64,000 nucleotides of DNA, taken from NCBI GenBank assembly GCA_052400665.1, contig JBQTGK010000006.1; one strand, written 5' to 3'. This document shows, piece after piece, positions 42,783 to 53,044 of the stretch; the first letter of the stretch is position 1; the number at the start of each line of letters is the position of its first letter. Source of the stretch: JBQTGK01 sp052400665 (GTDB lineage Bacteria > Bacteroidota > Bacteroidia > Bacteroidales > Marinifilaceae). The position numbers and the translations under genes are program-made. The notes under the pieces were generated by a model. That model was not told where the DNA came from, ran no database searches, and saw nothing but the letters and a program-made list of their open reading frames with translations.

Positions 42783-44804
42783 TTATTCCCAAAGAATTGG
42801 CATCCAAACTGTCATTTCAGATTGACCTCTATTGCTCCATGCAAAATAAGGGACAAATTGTGTTTTGTATGTTTCCCACTCAACATTCTTCACCTCACTG
42901 TACATCTCATTTTCATCAACTTTACGAAGTTTTACATCAGCACTAATCGTGGATACGCCACCTAAGAAATTAGGCTTATACTCCGCTTTTAATTTTGATT
43001 TATAAGGAAGAAAAACATCCAATATACCTGTCTCTTTAGGAAGATCTGTCGATTCAGCACAATAAACAACCGGACCTCTTTTAACAGCCACTTGATTTCT
43101 TACCTCTTCAATTAAAGGATTCCCTTCCATCAACTTGGCTTCCATTGGCATATCCAATGAAATGACATCACCTTTTTTCCATTTGCGATCTACCAAAGCG
43201 TAAGTTCCAGCTTTTACATTGACACCAGCATCCTTACCGTTCACGAATATTTTGCTACCATTTGCCCAATCAGGAATACGTAATCTCAGCTGAAAGGCAT
43301 CTTTCTTACACTTATCTACTGTAATTTTCACAGTACCCTCCCAAGGGTATTTTGTAACCTGAGAAAGTTGAATATCTGATCCATCCAATAAATTCGTAGT
43401 CAACTTATTTCCACCATATAAATTTACTGCAACACCATTGTCTGTTAAGCTATATGCCCAACCAGATACTTTTGCAATGGTTCGAACTAAATTAGGAGGA
43501 CAGCAAAAACATTTTACATAAGGAATACGTTGGTCGAATTCTGTTGCTGCATCAGGATTATCGTGAGCATGATTACAAACTCGCAGTGGATTTGCATAGA
43601 AATAATCTTTCCCTTCGATACTAATACCCGAAAGAGCACTATTGAATAAAACCAACTCCATAATATCGGCATACTTTGATTCCCCATGAATACCTAACAT
43701 ACGATAACTAAACATCGAGTTGCAAATATTTGCACAGGTTTCGTTATAGGCTGTAAGATTTGGCATCATATACTCATTGATAAAGCCTTCGTGAACCATA
43801 TCGACATGCGATGATACACCATGATGAGTTTGACCACATGCTCCGGTTATATACATTTTTTTCTCTACTACATTATCCCAAAGTCGATCTAAAGCTTCAA
43901 CTAATGCTTTTTCGCCTGTTTCTGCTGCAACATCGGCCGCTCCGGCATAAAAATACAAAGCAAGTACAGCATGTCCTTCTGCACTCTTTTCTTCACGCAA
44001 TGGCGTGCGTTCCTGAACCATATCACCAATAAACTTGTAGTTCGCAACTTCACTTGGTTGCACCTTAGACTCACCTCTCAGGTTAATAAACAACTCAGCC
44101 AGTTTAAGGTATTTTTCATCTTTTGTTGTACGATACAACTCCACCAGACCCATAATCTGTGTTTGATTGAAACCAAATCGCTTCAAATTATCTGAAAGAT
44201 TATCCACCATAAATGTATCGTACAAATTATTGGCATGCTTAATTGCTATGTCTAAAAAATTTGTTTTACCTGTAATTCGATTATGAATACAAGCACTTGT
44301 ATATAGGTGACCACTATTGTACATCTCATGATACTGTCTGTTTCCGTAACGTTCCCTGCCAGGAATAGTAACCTGTGTTTGCAAATAGCCATCGGGTTGC
44401 TGAGCTTTCCCTATAATTTCGATATATTGATCAAGGTCAGCTAGAATTTTTTTATCTTTATTCTGAGCATAAACATACATTTCGGCTTCCATCCATTTGT
44501 AGAAATCTCCATCATGCCATTTCATTCCTTTGTGATCTCCCTCTTTAAGACCAGCCGCAATTTTAAAATTATTAAGAGCATGACCAATATCTCCACACAA
44601 CAATTCTCCCATATAGGGAACCATTGTTTCTTCACACACTTTAAATTTATCAGCCCAAAATCCTTCGGTCCATGTGCAGTCTCCAATATCAATACTTTTG
44701 AATTTCACATTCGGACTTTCCGAGTTATTAATAATTCCTTTCTTTTGTGCAAAAGAGGAACCAAACAATGTAATACTCAGAGTAAGTAGTAGTAATTTCT
44801 TCAT
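42783..44804 (-). CDS. GH127 (DUF1680) glycoside hydrolase, third of tandem trio
   Basis: A 673-residue exported enzyme with signal peptide 1-19 (start ATG at 44804). The family's zinc/thiolate site is intact: Glu339 (acid/base position, VHEGF), Glu355 and Cys357 in AYNETCANIC, Cys434 and Cys435 in KCFCCPPNL. The Glu-to-Cys spacing of 79 equals that between Glu338 and Cys417 of beta-L-arabinofuranosidase HypBA1, where the Cys is the nucleophile. GH127 also contains 3,6-anhydro-D-galactosidases. It is the most diverged of three tandem paralogues and last in the operon. Confidence 0.92.
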   Translation of the reverse strand: MKKLLLLTLSITLFGSSFAQKKGIINNSESPNVKFKSIDIGDCTWTEGFWADKFKVCEETMVPYMGELLCGDIGHALNNFKIAAGLKEGDHKGMKWHDGDFYKWMEAEMYVYAQNKDKKILADLDQYIEIIGKAQQPDGYLQTQVTIPGRERYGNRQYHEMYNSGHLYTSACIHNRITGKTNFLDIAIKHANNLYDTFMVDNLSDNLKRFGFNQTQIMGLVELYRTTKDEKYLKLAELFINLRGESKVQPSEVANYKFIGDMVQERTPLREEKSAEGHAVLALYFYAGAADVAAETGEKALVEALDRLWDNVVEKKMYITGACGQTHHGVSSHVDMVHEGFINEYMMPNLTAYNETCANICNSMFSYRMLGIHGESKYADIMELVLFNSALSGISIEGKDYFYANPLRVCNHAHDNPDAATEFDQRIPYVKCFCCPPNLVRTIAKVSGWAYSLTDNGVAVNLYGGNKLTTNLLDGSDIQLSQVTKYPWEGTVKITVDKCKKDAFQLRLRIPDWANGSKIFVNGKDAGVNVKAGTYALVDRKWKKGDVISLDMPMEAKLMEGNPLIEEVRNQVAVKRGPVVYCAESTDLPKETGILDVFLPYKSKLKAEYKPNFLGGVSTISADVKLRKVDENEMYSEVKNVEWETYKTQFVPYFAWSNRGQSEMTVWMPILWE

Positions 44805-44966
44805 TAGATTATTTATTATGTACAACTTGATTTGAAAAAAACAGTACCTCACCTTATAGTTTCCTACTTGCATGAGATACTGATCCATTCTAGCCTATTT
44901 ATAATTATGAAAGTGAATATTAAATCTTATAAATGAATACGAAGCATTTTTTCAGCTATCGAAAAT

Positions 44967-46988
44967 TTATTTCCAAATAATTGGTAAAAACACAGTCATT
45001 TCACCTTGTCCGCGATTACTCCATGCATAGTTAGGAACCAACTGAGTTTTGAACTTCGTAAACTCTGGTTTCTTCACTGTTTTATACATCGTTTCATCAT
45101 TATTATTGGTACGAATCAACACTTCGGTTTCAATTACGGTAACACCATCCAACAAATCTTTTTTATAAACCGCTTTCATCTCATTTGCTGAACTTAAGTA
45201 CACATCTGTAATTTTTGTACCTTCAGGTAAATCTGCACTTTCAATACAATAAACAATTGGTCCACGTTTAATGGCAACCTGGTTGCGAACTTCTTCAATA
45301 CGAGTGTTTCCCTCAACCATTGTAATTTCCATTGGCATATCGATAGTGATAACATCGCCTTTTCTCCATTTGCGATTAATGCTTGCAAATTGTCCTTCTT
45401 TCACTTCAGTAGTAGTTGTTTCACCATTGACTTTAATTGAAGTTCCTTTTGCCCATCGTGGAATACGAAATAGCATATCGAAAGCATCTTTTTTACATTT
45501 TTGAATGGTAATGTTTACATCACCTTCCCAAGGGTAGTTGGTTACCTGAGCCAATTCAAGTTTAGAACCATCTAACAAAGTAGTCTTTAACTCGTTTCCA
45601 CCATACAAATTAACTGCAATACCATTTTCCGATTTACTATAAGCCCAACCCGAAAGTTTTGCTACAGTACGAACCAAGTTAGGAGGACAACAAAAGCACT
45701 CCAAGTAAGGCTGACGTTCTGGGAATTCTGTTACTAATTTTTTATAATCGCGAGTACCGTTTATTACACGCAATGGGTTAGCATAGTAATAATCTTCTCC
45801 TTCTAAACCAATACCTGATAAACCACTATTGAATTCAACCAATTCCATGATATCAGCATATTTCGACTCACCGTGAATATCTAACAAACGCTTGCTAAAC
45901 ATGGCATTACAAATATTTGCGCAAGTCTCGTTATAAGCTGTCATGTTTGGCATCATATAAGAGTCAATAAAACCTTCCTCAATCATCTGGCGATTGGTAG
46001 ATGCACCATAATGCGTTTGTCCGGTAGCCCCAGTTACATACATTTTCTGATCGGTAATATTTTCCCACAAACGATCCAAAGCATCAACAATAGCAGTTTC
46101 TCCAGTTTCAGCATAAACATCAGCCGCTCCTGCATAGTAATACTGAGCAAGTACTGCGTGCCCTACAGCTTCACTCGACTCACGAAGAGGAGTAAATTCT
46201 TGAACCATATCACCAATAGGATACCCTTCGGTTGCAGGCGTTTCCTCTACTTTGTATTTTCCGCGATTATCAACAAATTTTTGTGCTAATTTTAAATATC
46301 TTTCATCGCCAACAGTACGATACAGTTCAACCAATCCCATAATTTGAGTTTGATTAAAACCAAAACGAGCATACTTTTTATCTTCAGGCATAAAAAGGGT
46401 ATACAACAAATTGGCGTGCTTAATCGCAATATCTAAAAAGTTCCTTTTTCCAGTAATTCTGTAATGAACACAAGCACTTGTTAACAAATGCCCTGTATTG
46501 TACATCTCGTGATATTTTCTATTTTCGTAACGATCTACCTTCGGATTCAATTGAATTTGCGTTTGCAAATAACCATCTTCCTCCTGAGCCTTTCCAATTA
46601 TACGAATGTACTCATCCAATTCTTTTAAAAGTTTTGGATCCTTATTTTGAGCATAAACATAAGTTTTAGCTTCCATAAATTTATAGAAATCACCATCATG
46701 CCAACGCATTCCTTTGTGTTGACCTTTCATTTCACCGGCAGCAATTTTAAAGTTATTCAAAGCATGTCCAACATCTCCACATAACAATTTCCCCATATAA
46801 GGAACCATATGGTGTTCACACACATCAAATCGTTCAGCCCAGAAACCATCCGTCCAAACACAGTCGCCCATGTTTATACTTTTCAATTTTACATTCGGAC
46901 TATTAGCATTATTAATAATACCTTTCTCTTGTGCAAAAGAGGAACCAAATAGTATAATACTCAGCGTAATTAGTAGTAATTTTTTCAT
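44967..46988 (-). CDS. GH127 (DUF1680) glycoside hydrolase, second of tandem trio
   Basis: A 673-residue paralogue of its neighbours, with signal peptide (start ATG at 46988; MKKLLLITLSIILFGSSFAQ) and the same active-site set: IEEGF, AYNETCANIC and ECFCCPPNL. The last ~110 residues are almost identical to those of the gene at 47156, including at DNA level, although the rest has diverged. This suggests gene conversion. The 160-bp spacer before each of the two downstream genes is also similar. Confidence 0.92.
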   Translation of the reverse strand: MKKLLLITLSIILFGSSFAQEKGIINNANSPNVKLKSINMGDCVWTDGFWAERFDVCEHHMVPYMGKLLCGDVGHALNNFKIAAGEMKGQHKGMRWHDGDFYKFMEAKTYVYAQNKDPKLLKELDEYIRIIGKAQEEDGYLQTQIQLNPKVDRYENRKYHEMYNTGHLLTSACVHYRITGKRNFLDIAIKHANLLYTLFMPEDKKYARFGFNQTQIMGLVELYRTVGDERYLKLAQKFVDNRGKYKVEETPATEGYPIGDMVQEFTPLRESSEAVGHAVLAQYYYAGAADVYAETGETAIVDALDRLWENITDQKMYVTGATGQTHYGASTNRQMIEEGFIDSYMMPNMTAYNETCANICNAMFSKRLLDIHGESKYADIMELVEFNSGLSGIGLEGEDYYYANPLRVINGTRDYKKLVTEFPERQPYLECFCCPPNLVRTVAKLSGWAYSKSENGIAVNLYGGNELKTTLLDGSKLELAQVTNYPWEGDVNITIQKCKKDAFDMLFRIPRWAKGTSIKVNGETTTTEVKEGQFASINRKWRKGDVITIDMPMEITMVEGNTRIEEVRNQVAIKRGPIVYCIESADLPEGTKITDVYLSSANEMKAVYKKDLLDGVTVIETEVLIRTNNNDETMYKTVKKPEFTKFKTQLVPNYAWSNRGQGEMTVFLPIIWK

Positions 46989-47155
46989 TGGATTATTTAT
47001 TAAGTAGAATAGTAGCTTAAAGACAAAAAAAATCAATACCTCACTTGATCGTTTCCTACTTACATGAGATACTGATTCATTCTTGCTTATTTATAATTAT
47101 AAATTAATCGTTACACCTTAACTATGAATACGAAAAGTCTTTTCTTATTAGAAAT

Positions 47156-49180
47156 TTATTTCCAGATAATTGGTAAAAACACAGTCATTTCACTTTGTCC
47201 ACGATTACTCCATGCATAATAAGGAATCAACTGAGTTTTGAACTTTGTAAATTCTGGCTTCTGCACTGTTTTATACATCGTTTCATCGTTATTGTTGGTA
47301 CGAATCAACACTTCGGTTTCGATTACAGTAACACCATCCAACAAATCTTTTTTATAAACTGCTTTCATCTCATTTGCTGAACTTAAGTACACATCTGTAA
47401 TTTTTGTACCTTCAGGTAAATCTGCACTTTCAATACAATAAACAATTGGTCCACGTTTAATAGCAACCTGATTACGCACCTCTTCAATACGAGTATGTCC
47501 CTCAACCATTGTAATTTCCATTGGCATATCAAGCGAAATGACATCTCCTTTTTTCCATTTACGAGTAATTGTCGCAAACTGCCCTGGTATTACATCAACA
47601 TCTGTAACTTTACCATTTACCAATATTTTAGATTTTTTTGCCCAATCAGGAATACGAAGCATGACATCAAAAACCTGTTTTTTACATTTATCTACAGTAA
47701 TAGTCACTGTACCCTCCCAAGGATAATTAGTAACTTGGCTTAGTTCAATTTTCGAACCATCCAATAAAGTTGTTGAAAGTTTATTTCCTCCAAATAGATT
47801 AACTGCAATACCATTCTCCGATTTACTATATGCCCATCCTGAGATTTTACAAACAGTACGCACTAAATTTGGAGGACAACAAAAACATTTCAAATAAGGT
47901 TGGCGTACAGGAAACTCTGTAAACATTTGATCATAATCCCTTGTATTTTCAATTACACGAAGAGGATTAGCATAATAATAATTTTTCCCATTAATGCTTA
48001 TCCCTGAAAGTCCGCTGTTATACATTACTAATCCCATAATATCAGCATACTTTGACTCACCATGAATTCCTAACATACGATAACTGAACATCGAGTTACA
48101 GATATTAGCACACGTTTCATTATAAGCAGTCATATTGGGCATCATGTATTCATCAATAAAACCTTCTTCTATCAACTGGTGATTTGTGGAAGCCCCAAAA
48201 TGCGTTTGCCCCACACCACCAGTCACATACATTTTTTTATTGGTTACATTATCCCATAAACGATCCAAAGCATCAACTAAGGCTTTCTCTCCAGTTTCAG
48301 CATAAACATCAGCAGCTCCGGCATAATAGTACAATGCTAAAACTGCATGACCAACTGCTTCATCTTCTTCACGCAATGCTGTGTATTCCTGCACATAATC
48401 ACCCATAGGACGCCCCTCTGTTGCAGGCGTTTCTTCAACTTTGTATTTACCTCTATCATTAATAAATTTCTCTGCTAGTTTAAGATATTTCTTATCACCA
48501 ACGGTACGATACAATTCAACCAATCCCATAATCTGAGTTTGGTTAAAGCCAAAACGACCATACTTTTTATCCTCGGGCATGAAGATCGTGTATAACAAAT
48601 CGGCTTGCTTAATCGCAATATCCAAAAAGTTTCTTTGACCAGTAATTCTATAGTGAATACAAGCACTTGTAAACAAATGCCCTGTATTGTACATTTCGTG
48701 ATATTTTCGATTCTCGTATCGATCTACCTTCGGATTTAGCTGTATTTGAGTTTCTAAATAACCATCTTCTTCCTGAGCTTTTCCGATTATACGAATATAC
48801 CCATCCAATTCCTTAAGATATTTTTCATCTTTGGTTTGAGAATACAAATACGAAACAGCCTCCATATACTTATAGAAATCACCATCATGCCAGTTCATAC
48901 CTTTATGTTCTCCATGCTGAAGGTCAGCTGCGATTTTGAAGTTATTTAAAGCATGTCCCGTATCGCCACATAAAAGATTCCCCATATATGGAACCATACT
49001 ATCTTTTGCATTTTCAATTTTGCTAGCCCAAAATCCATCCGTCCAAACACAGTCGCCCATGTCTATACTTTTGAGTTTCACATAGGGACTCTTGGCATTA
49101 TTAATGATTCCGTTTTCTTGCGCGTAGCTTGAGAATAAAAGTGTTACTCCACAAGCAATAAGTAATAATTTCTTTGTCAT
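47156..49180 (-). CDS. GH127 (DUF1680) glycoside hydrolase, first of tandem trio
   Basis: A 674-residue exported GH127 enzyme with signal peptide 1-20 and the zinc/thiolate residues (AYNETCANIC; KCFCCPPNL; IEEGF). It lies 2 bp after the sulfatase at 49183, so sulfatase and hydrolase are co-translated. Substitutions among the three paralogues cluster outside the active site, which suggests different substrate positions rather than different chemistry; this is inference. Confidence 0.92.
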   Translation of the reverse strand: MTKKLLLIACGVTLLFSSYAQENGIINNAKSPYVKLKSIDMGDCVWTDGFWASKIENAKDSMVPYMGNLLCGDTGHALNNFKIAADLQHGEHKGMNWHDGDFYKYMEAVSYLYSQTKDEKYLKELDGYIRIIGKAQEEDGYLETQIQLNPKVDRYENRKYHEMYNTGHLFTSACIHYRITGQRNFLDIAIKQADLLYTIFMPEDKKYGRFGFNQTQIMGLVELYRTVGDKKYLKLAEKFINDRGKYKVEETPATEGRPMGDYVQEYTALREEDEAVGHAVLALYYYAGAADVYAETGEKALVDALDRLWDNVTNKKMYVTGGVGQTHFGASTNHQLIEEGFIDEYMMPNMTAYNETCANICNSMFSYRMLGIHGESKYADIMGLVMYNSGLSGISINGKNYYYANPLRVIENTRDYDQMFTEFPVRQPYLKCFCCPPNLVRTVCKISGWAYSKSENGIAVNLFGGNKLSTTLLDGSKIELSQVTNYPWEGTVTITVDKCKKQVFDVMLRIPDWAKKSKILVNGKVTDVDVIPGQFATITRKWKKGDVISLDMPMEITMVEGHTRIEEVRNQVAIKRGPIVYCIESADLPEGTKITDVYLSSANEMKAVYKKDLLDGVTVIETEVLIRTNNNDETMYKTVQKPEFTKFKTQLIPYYAWSNRGQSEMTVFLPIIWK

Positions 49181-49182
49181 GA

Positions 49183-50565
49183 TTATTTTACGTTTTTATA
49201 TTTATCCATTCTATCAATATCAACATTTTCGAATTTACGTTGCAACAACCAACGAGGACGTTCTAAAGAAGATTCCCATTCGAATATCATCTTGTACATT
49301 TTACGAACCTTTTCGGGATACTTAGCGGCTAAATCGTTTTGCTCAGATTCATCCTTAACAATATTATACAATTCAGCAGGACGGTCTGGGAAACGTAATA
49401 ATTTCCAATCTCCCATGCGTACAGATGCACGACAGGCTTTTTTCCAAAACAAAACATTGTGAGGTCTACTGGTATCTTTATGCTGAATAAAAGGCAATAA
49501 ATCAACTCCATCTACATTTTTCAGGGCTTTGGAATCACCTCCTGCTGCGGCTACAAAAGTGGGCAACAAGTCCATTGTACTTACCGGATAATCATATTCT
49601 GTATTTTCTTTTATCTGTCCAGGCCAACGCATGATATAGGGAACTCTCACACCACCTTCTAAATGGTTCGATTTAGTTCCAGCCAATGGCAGATTAATAG
49701 ACGCATTTTTGTCGGTTGGTCCACCATTATCGTTTGTAAAAACAACAATCGTATTATCATCCAGGCCAAGTTCTTTTAATTTATCAAGAATTAAACCACA
49801 AGCACGATCCAAGGCCAGAGTCATCCCGGCAACCTGTTGTCTTTTTCCTGATAATTGAGGAAACTTATCCATATCTTTTTGCTCGGCTTCCATTGGGGTA
49901 TGAACGGCATTAAACGACACAAAAGCAAAAAATGGTTTATCCTGATTTCTTTCAATAAAATCCACAGCTTCTTCACCAAGTCTATCGGTTAAATATCTCT
50001 CTGGTTCTGCATAACCTTCAAAATTACGTTCCAAGTGATTTTCACGAGGCACATTCTGAATATTTGGATATTCATAGTAACTACGTGCGCCACCTCTGAA
50101 GCCATAAAACTCATCAAACCCACGTTTTAATGGATGATAGCAATCAGCTCCTCCCAAATGCCATTTTCCAAAAACAGCTGTCGTATAACCCAAATCTTTC
50201 AAATAATTTCCAATGGTTACCTGATCAAGAGGTACGCCCATATTCTCGCCATCTAAAGCAGAATTAGCACTCATATATGATGGTACATTATTCTCTTCGA
50301 AACCAAAACGTTGTTGATAACGACCTGTCATTAAACCGGCACGAGAAGGACCACAAACCGATGCAGAAACATACCCTTGCGTAAACTTCACACCTTCAGA
50401 AGCTAATTTATCCAAATTTGGCGTGAGCATAACTTGACTTCCCTGAAAACCAAAATCAGCATATCCTGCATCATCAGAAAAAAGAAGAACTATATTAGGT
50501 TGTTTTTGACCAAATGCAAACTGCTGAACAAGCAATAGTGCAACAAATAATGCTTTAAATTTCAT
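49183..50565 (-). CDS. Type I sulfatase (arylsulfatase A-like)
   Basis: A 460-residue exported sulfatase: signal peptide 1-19, metal pair DD31-32 in LLFSDDAGYADFG, formylglycine motif CGPSR with Cys71, then KWHLGG and FTNDNGGPTD. It resembles the arylsulfatase A/GALNS-like subfamilies rather than the iduronate-type sulfatases at both ends of the locus. It opens the minus-strand operon with the three GH127 genes and is divergent from the plus-strand GH127 gene at 50968. Confidence 0.92.
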   Translation of the reverse strand: MKFKALFVALLLVQQFAFGQKQPNIVLLFSDDAGYADFGFQGSQVMLTPNLDKLASEGVKFTQGYVSASVCGPSRAGLMTGRYQQRFGFEENNVPSYMSANSALDGENMGVPLDQVTIGNYLKDLGYTTAVFGKWHLGGADCYHPLKRGFDEFYGFRGGARSYYEYPNIQNVPRENHLERNFEGYAEPERYLTDRLGEEAVDFIERNQDKPFFAFVSFNAVHTPMEAEQKDMDKFPQLSGKRQQVAGMTLALDRACGLILDKLKELGLDDNTIVVFTNDNGGPTDKNASINLPLAGTKSNHLEGGVRVPYIMRWPGQIKENTEYDYPVSTMDLLPTFVAAAGGDSKALKNVDGVDLLPFIQHKDTSRPHNVLFWKKACRASVRMGDWKLLRFPDRPAELYNIVKDESEQNDLAAKYPEKVRKMYKMIFEWESSLERPRWLLQRKFENVDIDRMDKYKNVK

Positions 50566-50967
50566 CGTAGTAAATTAAATATTTATAACTTTTTATAATC
50601 TGTCATTATGATCCATACGGCAATTTCGCAACCGTTATAGATTTTCTCATTAACAAAGAAAACCAAATCGATACAAATTAGATTGATGAAATTTACCTCG
50701 TCATTACATTATTTTACCCTTTGCTTTTACACCAAAGTTAAAGTGAAGTCGTAAATGCAAGGTTTTGATTACTCACAACATAATTAAACTTTTCTTTGAA
50801 GCCAAGTTGTTTTAACTTACAACTCGCATGACACATTATCTTTTAACAAAACAAGCTTAAACAAGGTTAAAAATAGCCCATCACGTGATAAAAATGAGTT
50901 ACACAATTACATATAATCTGCCTTACTTTAAAGTCAATAATATTTAACTAAAACAGATAAAATTATA
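50566..50967. other. Divergent promoter region of the locus
   Basis: A 402-bp stretch with no gene between the two diverging operons. It must hold both promoters and probably the regulator site. I cannot single out a clear TTTG/TAnnTTTG pair or an operator by eye. Confidence 0.5.
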
Positions 50968-52995
50968 ATGAAAAATTGGATGATAGTCGTTTTTTGCTTG
51001 CTAGCAACGACTCTTTTTGCTCAAGAACGCTCTGTGGAACCTTATATCAATCCGACTTCTAGTGCTAATGTAGCAGTAAGAGGACTTGGAATGGAAGAGG
51101 TGAAATGGACGCCAGGTTTCTGGAAAGATCGTTTTGACTTAAACGAAAACAATGTAATCCCAGCAGAATGGAATTATTTTATGAATTTTTCAGAAGACAA
51201 TTTTAAAATCCTTGCAGGAGAAAAGAAATCAAAGGTTGGCTTTCAAGGAACAAACTGGCAAGACGGAGATTATTACAAATGGTTAGAAGCTCAGGTTTCT
51301 CTTTACGCCATAACTAAAAGTCCTGAACTATTAAAAGAGATTCAGCGTCGTGCCCACCTTATTGCTGATGCTCAAGCTAAAGATGGTTATTTGACGACTC
51401 ATACTCAAATCGGTTATGGTTTAATGGGACCCAAATCTTATCAGTTACATAAATTTAAACACCCTAAACGTTTTGCAACTTGTCGTTTCCATGAAACTTA
51501 TAACATGGGACATTTAATGACACTAGCTACAACACATTTTCGTGTAACAGGAGACAGTACTTTGCTTCATGTAGCTATAAAAGTAGGAGACTTTTTAGAC
51601 AAACAATTTCCTACCACAAGCAAGGAAACATCTAATATGGATTTTAATCCCACTCAAATTATGGGATTAATGGAACTTTATAGATGCACCAAAGATCAAA
51701 AATATTTAGAAGTGGCAAATCGATTTGTAAGTTCTCGTGGTATGGGAAACGATGCTATGAACCAAAATGCAACACCACTTCGCGAAGAAACTGATGCTGT
51801 TGGTCACGCCGTTTTAGCAACCGTTTTATACAACGGAGCCGCAGATTTATGTGCCGAAACAAATGACAAAGCCTTACTAAAATCTTTAAAAGCTATTTGG
51901 GAAGATATTTATACTCGTAAAGCATCGGTAACTGGTGGACTCGGAAATGTTCACAATGGCGTATCACCAACAAATAGAAATACAACAGTTCAAGAAGCAT
52001 TTGGTGCGCCTTATAGTCTTGCAAACTCAACCGCTTATAATGAAACATGTGCTTCCTTTTATGGCGCTTTTTTCTCTTGGAGAATGTTCCTATTAACAGG
52101 CGATGCTAAATATGTAGATCAAATGGAAACATCTTTTTACAATAATTTATCCTCAATGGCACTTGATGGGAAAAGTTATTTTTACACCAATGTACTTCGT
52201 TGGTATGGAAAAAATCACCCAAAGCTTTCTCTGGATCACAACCAACGTTGGACCAATCAAGAAACATGTGTTTGTTGTCCTACAAGTATCGCTCGGTTTT
52301 TAGCCCAAACTAACGATTATGCTTACGCTAAAAAAGAAGGTAAATTATTTGTTACTCTTTATGGTAGTAACATTATGAGTACACAAATTAATGGCAAACG
52401 AGTAACTTTCGATCAGACTTCTGATTATCCTATTAGTGGTAAATCAACCTTTAACTTTAGTGGGGAACTTCACAACGATTTTTCTTTGATGCTAAGAATT
52501 CCAGCTTGGGCTAAAAACTCTTACTATACCATAAATGGTGAGAAGCATAATGTAGAAGCAGGAACATTTGCGCAGGTTAAACGCATCTGGAAACATGGAG
52601 ATAAAGTAGAATTATACATCGACATGAAACCTAGACTTATTCAAGCAAATCCTTTAGTAGAAGAACTTCGAGGTCAAGTTGCAGTAGCTTATGGTCCACT
52701 TATCTATTGTGCAGAGACAAATGAAAATATTCAAGCATCTGTAAAATTACCGAACCTATTAATTCCTACAAATCCAGAGTTTAAAATTCAATACAAAAAA
52801 GATCTGTTAGGAGGTATAAATGAGATTACAGTAGAGAATGCGTATATGCGCGAATCAATAACTCCAAAGGATAAATTGTATAGCAAATTAAATCCAACAG
52901 TTACGAAAACAAAACTTAAGCTTATTCCTTATTACACATGGAGTAATAGAGGTATAAGTGAAATGACCGTCTTTTTACCTATAAAATGGGAATAA
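50968..52995 (+). CDS. GH127 (DUF1680) glycoside hydrolase, second clade
   Basis: A 675-residue exported enzyme (signal peptide 1-19) from a clade distinct from the minus-strand trio. Active-site residues are Glu343 (VQEAF), Glu359 and Cys361 (AYNETCASF), Cys436 and Cys437 (ETCVCCPTS). The CCPTS sequence replaces CCPPN of the other clade, and the Glu-Cys spacing is 77 instead of 79. It shares this clade with the gene at 54534. It starts the plus-strand operon of alternating hydrolases and sulfatases. Confidence 0.92.
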   Translation: MKNWMIVVFCLLATTLFAQERSVEPYINPTSSANVAVRGLGMEEVKWTPGFWKDRFDLNENNVIPAEWNYFMNFSEDNFKILAGEKKSKVGFQGTNWQDGDYYKWLEAQVSLYAITKSPELLKEIQRRAHLIADAQAKDGYLTTHTQIGYGLMGPKSYQLHKFKHPKRFATCRFHETYNMGHLMTLATTHFRVTGDSTLLHVAIKVGDFLDKQFPTTSKETSNMDFNPTQIMGLMELYRCTKDQKYLEVANRFVSSRGMGNDAMNQNATPLREETDAVGHAVLATVLYNGAADLCAETNDKALLKSLKAIWEDIYTRKASVTGGLGNVHNGVSPTNRNTTVQEAFGAPYSLANSTAYNETCASFYGAFFSWRMFLLTGDAKYVDQMETSFYNNLSSMALDGKSYFYTNVLRWYGKNHPKLSLDHNQRWTNQETCVCCPTSIARFLAQTNDYAYAKKEGKLFVTLYGSNIMSTQINGKRVTFDQTSDYPISGKSTFNFSGELHNDFSLMLRIPAWAKNSYYTINGEKHNVEAGTFAQVKRIWKHGDKVELYIDMKPRLIQANPLVEELRGQVAVAYGPLIYCAETNENIQASVKLPNLLIPTNPEFKIQYKKDLLGGINEITVENAYMRESITPKDKLYSKLNPTVTKTKLKLIPYYTWSNRGISEMTVFLPIKWE

Positions 52996-53044
52996 AATAC
53001 AATCTGATACTTTTCTAGGTTTAACTATAAATTGAAATAAAAAA

